A program made the position numbers and the translations under genes. DNA of 44,214 nucleotides from a virus, in IMG/VR virus record IMGVR_UViG_3300032285_002993, positions 1-44,214 of that record; one strand, given 5' to 3'. This document shows, in pieces, positions 41,594 to 44,214 of the stretch (position 1 is its first letter; each line of letters starts with the position of its first letter). Below the pieces are notes generated by a model. It ran no database searches. It was not told the origin of the DNA and saw nothing but the letters and a program-made list of their open reading frames with translations.

Positions 41594-41997
41594 TAGTCAT
41601 CACTTCCATATTTGTTGTAAGTATCTTGAGCAGCCTTCCAAGCACCCAAATCGTTCATAGAAGGAATAAGTCCTTCTGCCAATCTTTGCTTTTGTTCTGA
41701 ATATTCTTCTTCTGTAATTCTTGTCAAACCTGGAACAAAAATACAATCGCCTAAACCATCATCACCATAATATTTTGCAGCATCTCTGAGTTTAGCAATC
41801 TGAGCAATATCGCCCTTCATAGATTCAATATTCAGCACTGATCCTGTACCATCTGTAAACCATTTTCCATCAGCCTTTTTATAAACATAAAGGCCCCAAT
41901 CATAGTGCTTTTCGATAACCTTTACACGAGATTCTCCGACCTGCCCCTTCATTTTAGGCAAGTTTTTCTTTTTTTGTTTTGGATTTGGCATATTCAT
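41593..41997 (-). CDS. Small basic protein before portal
   Basis: About 134 residues from the ATG at 41997 (MNMPNPKQKKKNLPKMKG); ATGs at 42003 and 41991 are in frame too. The basic lead is followed by a compact alpha-beta body (HYDWGLYVYKKADGKWFTDG, IAQIAKLRDAAKYYGDDGLG) and an acidic C-terminus. I do not recognise the family. Lying directly before the portal and translationally coupled to it, it may be a packaging or virion accessory. TATACT lies seven bases before the 41997 ATG with no Shine-Dalgarno, supporting a leaderless start there. Confidence 0.72.
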   Translation of the reverse strand: MNMPNPKQKKKNLPKMKGQVGESRVKVIEKHYDWGLYVYKKADGKWFTDGTGSVLNIESMKGDIAQIAKLRDAAKYYGDDGLGDCIFVPGLTRITEEEYSEQKQRLAEGLIPSMNDLGAWKAAQDTYNKYGSDD

Positions 41998-42004
41998 AAC
42001 CATA

Positions 42005-42013
42005 AGTATACCA
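42005..42013 (-). promoter_or_regulatory. Extended -10 candidate TGGTATACT before portal block
   Basis: TGG-TATACT lies just behind the stop of the 724-residue gene and seven bases before the ATG at 41997. A weak -35 (AGTACA) is 17 bases upstream. It would start transcripts for the small basic protein, portal and protease. Confidence 0.5.
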
Positions 42014-42017
42014 TATA

Positions 42018-44192
42018 TCAGGATGTTTGTACTGGAGAACGCCAAGTTATGTCTGTAGAAATAGGGTAGTTGTAACCAGTCATAACCAAAGAAGTATCAT
42101 CATCTACAATAATCTTCTCAGTTCCCATATATGACCTATAAATTCCAGCCAGATCTGCTCCATATACACTTTGGGATGCAATAACCAAAACCCCATCCCA
42201 ACTATAAAACTTATCCCAGAATAGCCAGTCATAGGTTATATCTACACCGCTCTTTACTCTATACCAAGGGCGTTTTGTCTGTTTGTTAATTTGTGTTAAT
42301 TTGGTTGATTGATAATAAGAAATATTATTGAACGAAAGTGGTCCAGTTAAATTTAATCTTCCTGTATAGTTATCAAAGTTAATTAGGCTTGAAAAAGAGA
42401 TTCCAACAAATGCCCATTCTTTAACTGTGATAACAGGATCATTAACCATATTCCCGTTTAGATAAAATCCTATTCCGTTTTGTACTTGTCCAGTATCCTT
42501 ATCAATTGCATAAATTCTTGCTCGTTTTCCATTTTTTTGATTAGCAACCAAATAAAATTCTAAAGTTCTTGTTCCATTAATTATCTCAAATGCCTTGATT
42601 GGAGTATATGTAAAAAAATCTTCATCGTATTTTATACACATCTGCATTGCCATAATTTCATAATTATTGGCTTTATTTGTATTTATTGGAATTGAGATTC
42701 CTCTATCTTCATATGGCAAAAAGTCTCCACGAATTCTTATTCCAGAATTTTTTGTTAAATGTAAATAAGGCGTACTTCCTTTATAAATGCTAAATGGGTT
42801 GTGGCTTTTATAATCATAATATACCCCAGTCTTTTTATATGGGTACATGTCAATACCAAGTTTTGTTCCAATTGGATTAAAACTATTTTCATTAAATGCT
42901 TGTGACGCAATCTGTAATTGTTTAACTGCTAAAGGACTTGAAAAAATTCCATCAACATTTATATACATATGTACTACAAGTGATAATAAATTAAAATCAG
43001 TATCAGCAGGTGGATAGATAATCATATTATCAACAACTTCATATTTTGTTTTTAGCCAATTAGAGCCTGGAACAATAATTCCATTTTTGCCAGCCTTTTC
43101 AATTTGCGTATAAAATAAATCTTCATTATTAGAGCCTTCTGATATATATTGAAATGTTATGTATGATTTTAAAAATGATCCAGTAGTATCATAATTATAA
43201 GTTTTTGTTGTTTTATCTTTTAACTCTTGATAACTATTATATCCAGTATAAAGTTCATTGTCTAAGAAACTATATGGTTTCTGTGTTGGAGAACTATACA
43301 TAAGTTGTAGTTGCTCATAACTCCAAGTTGTTGGGGTTGAGATTGTTTCAGCAAATTTAGATGGTGCTGGATAGTTAATATTAAACTGTAACATATCAAG
43401 ATCATAGTAAGAGTTACCGTTTGATTGTTGAATATATTTTGCAAAATATGTAAGAGGGATATAATCTTCCCAATACCCCTGAATTGCAATATCTAAAATA
43501 AAATCACCTAAAACATTTTTAGCAATTAATGTATAACTTGCTGAGTGATTGACAAAGTAATCTGCTACATCTAATTGTGTTGTTTCAGTTTGTGGAAATG
43601 GTAATCCATTTTGATTAAAATAAAAAAACAAATTATTAAAATTTCTTGCGTTTGCAAAACCTATTCTATAAATATTTCCAGTAAAAGTATTTTGTAGTTT
43701 ATCATTACCTCCGACAAAAAGTGATAGGTTTGCTAAATTTCCTAAAAATCCAGATAAAGATCCAGAATAAAAAGTTTTAAATTTTTCCAAGTCCAGTCCT
43801 GCAATAAAACTATTTGAAACAGAAGCAATGTCTTCTGTATGTAAAATTTGTTCAACCAAGTTATTTGATATAGAATATATAATTTGATCAGCAACAATAT
43901 CTACAGATAAAAAATTGCCAGTTATATTATTTTTTAATCTAAATAGAGTTTGTTTGTCATTAGAAATATTTTTAATTTTAAAAACGCCATAAATACATTT
44001 AGTTTCATCCATTAGAACAGATGCATTTTGAAATAAAAGATATGCTTGTAAATTTGACCAATCATAGTCTTGATTTGATAAACCAAAAGTAATAAATTTA
44101 TTTGATTCATCTTGTGATGATGAATTAGATGTTAACCACTGTTGTTTAGAGCCTTTACTTAAAATAATTTCTGGCAAAGTATATTCTGGCAT
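42018..44192 (-). CDS. Large lectin-like virion protein between terminase and portal
   Basis: A 724-residue protein from the ATG at 44192 (MPEYTLPEII); a TTG at 44198 is also in frame. It is beta-rich throughout. Several stretches look like laminin-G/concanavalin sandwiches: LSLFVGGNDKLQNTFTGNIY followed by RIGFANARNFNNLFFYF (about residues 150-195), and in the second half TLEFYLVANQKNGKRARIYA with NGIGFYLNGNMVN and VKEWAFVGISF. Such domains bind sugars. It is probably a minor structural or host-surface-binding protein. Its position between TerL and portal, away from the tail-tip genes, is unusual. If the genome is circular, TerL ends three bases before its ATG. Confidence 0.65.
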   Translation of the reverse strand: MPEYTLPEIILSKGSKQQWLTSNSSSQDESNKFITFGLSNQDYDWSNLQAYLLFQNASVLMDETKCIYGVFKIKNISNDKQTLFRLKNNITGNFLSVDIVADQIIYSISNNLVEQILHTEDIASVSNSFIAGLDLEKFKTFYSGSLSGFLGNLANLSLFVGGNDKLQNTFTGNIYRIGFANARNFNNLFFYFNQNGLPFPQTETTQLDVADYFVNHSASYTLIAKNVLGDFILDIAIQGYWEDYIPLTYFAKYIQQSNGNSYYDLDMLQFNINYPAPSKFAETISTPTTWSYEQLQLMYSSPTQKPYSFLDNELYTGYNSYQELKDKTTKTYNYDTTGSFLKSYITFQYISEGSNNEDLFYTQIEKAGKNGIIVPGSNWLKTKYEVVDNMIIYPPADTDFNLLSLVVHMYINVDGIFSSPLAVKQLQIASQAFNENSFNPIGTKLGIDMYPYKKTGVYYDYKSHNPFSIYKGSTPYLHLTKNSGIRIRGDFLPYEDRGISIPINTNKANNYEIMAMQMCIKYDEDFFTYTPIKAFEIINGTRTLEFYLVANQKNGKRARIYAIDKDTGQVQNGIGFYLNGNMVNDPVITVKEWAFVGISFSSLINFDNYTGRLNLTGPLSFNNISYYQSTKLTQINKQTKRPWYRVKSGVDITYDWLFWDKFYSWDGVLVIASQSVYGADLAGIYRSYMGTEKIIVDDDTSLVMTGYNYPISTDITWRSPVQTS

Positions 44193-44214
44193 TGTCAAAG
44201 ATCCGTTTTTAACC

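Noticed and set aside
1-44214. tRNA genes, integrase, attachment sites, insertion sequences, diversity-generating reverse transcriptase
   Set aside because: I found no cloverleaf-like segment, recombinase motif, repeats flanking a gene, transposase or reverse transcriptase; the gaps between genes are too short to hold them.

Overview
This 44,214-base window is almost certainly one complete tailed double-stranded DNA phage genome, opened at an arbitrary point inside the large terminase gene. All 45 genes I can support lie on the minus strand, so the map is read from right to left. Joining the two window ends lets the terminase frame run on for a few codons to a stop that touches the start of the next gene, which is the main evidence for a circular or circularly permuted 44.2-kb molecule. 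The DNA is AT-rich and tightly packed with short overlaps, and no stretch longer than about 90 bases lacks a gene. The virion genes (HK97-type portal, protease and capsid, tail chaperones, a 2,782-residue tape measure, hub proteins and no contractile sheath) indicate a long-tailed siphovirus. Seven gene starts lack a Shine-Dalgarno sequence and have a TATAAT-like box just upstream, which suggests leaderless mRNA. Together with the DnaE-type polymerase, RecA-like and Cas4-like genes this is compatible with an actinobacterial, perhaps aquatic, host, but that host is an inference.

Right part, packaging and head (44,214 to about 34,200, read leftward): a 724-residue probable lectin-like structural protein, a small protein, the portal, a protease fused to a scaffold-like acidic coiled-coil region, the major capsid protein, a small capsid-associated protein, and four head-tail connector or tail-completion proteins.

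Middle part, tail (34,200 to 16,324): major tail protein, a strong terminator with a UUCG loop, two paralogous tail assembly chaperones, tape measure, distal-tail-like protein, a large hub protein with a laminin-G-like insert, and four smaller tail-tip or receptor-binding candidates.

Left part, replication and recombination (16,315 to 2,633): a DNA-binding regulator candidate, DnaB-type helicase with small partners, DnaG-type primase, an ssDNA-binding protein, DNA polymerase III alpha, a MazG-like pyrophosphohydrolase, a RecA-like recombinase, a zinc-ribbon protein, a small PD-(D/E)XK nuclease candidate, four tandem paralogues of a 2-oxoglutarate/Fe(II)-oxygenase-like family, a Cas4-like nuclease and a RuvC-like resolvase. 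The far left holds an HTH protein, a one-helix membrane peptide, a DUF3310 protein and the two terminase subunits, which lead (around the circle) back into the head genes.

The most unusual system is the cassette of four oxygenase-like paralogues (4,610 to 7,084). All keep an HxD...HxR metal-site pattern but lack the usual basic 2-oxoglutarate-binding residue at its normal place. Other notable points are the absence of any recognisable lysis gene or integrase, promoter-like sites of two apparent classes, and a duplicated tail chaperone with an inverted slippery-site arrangement.
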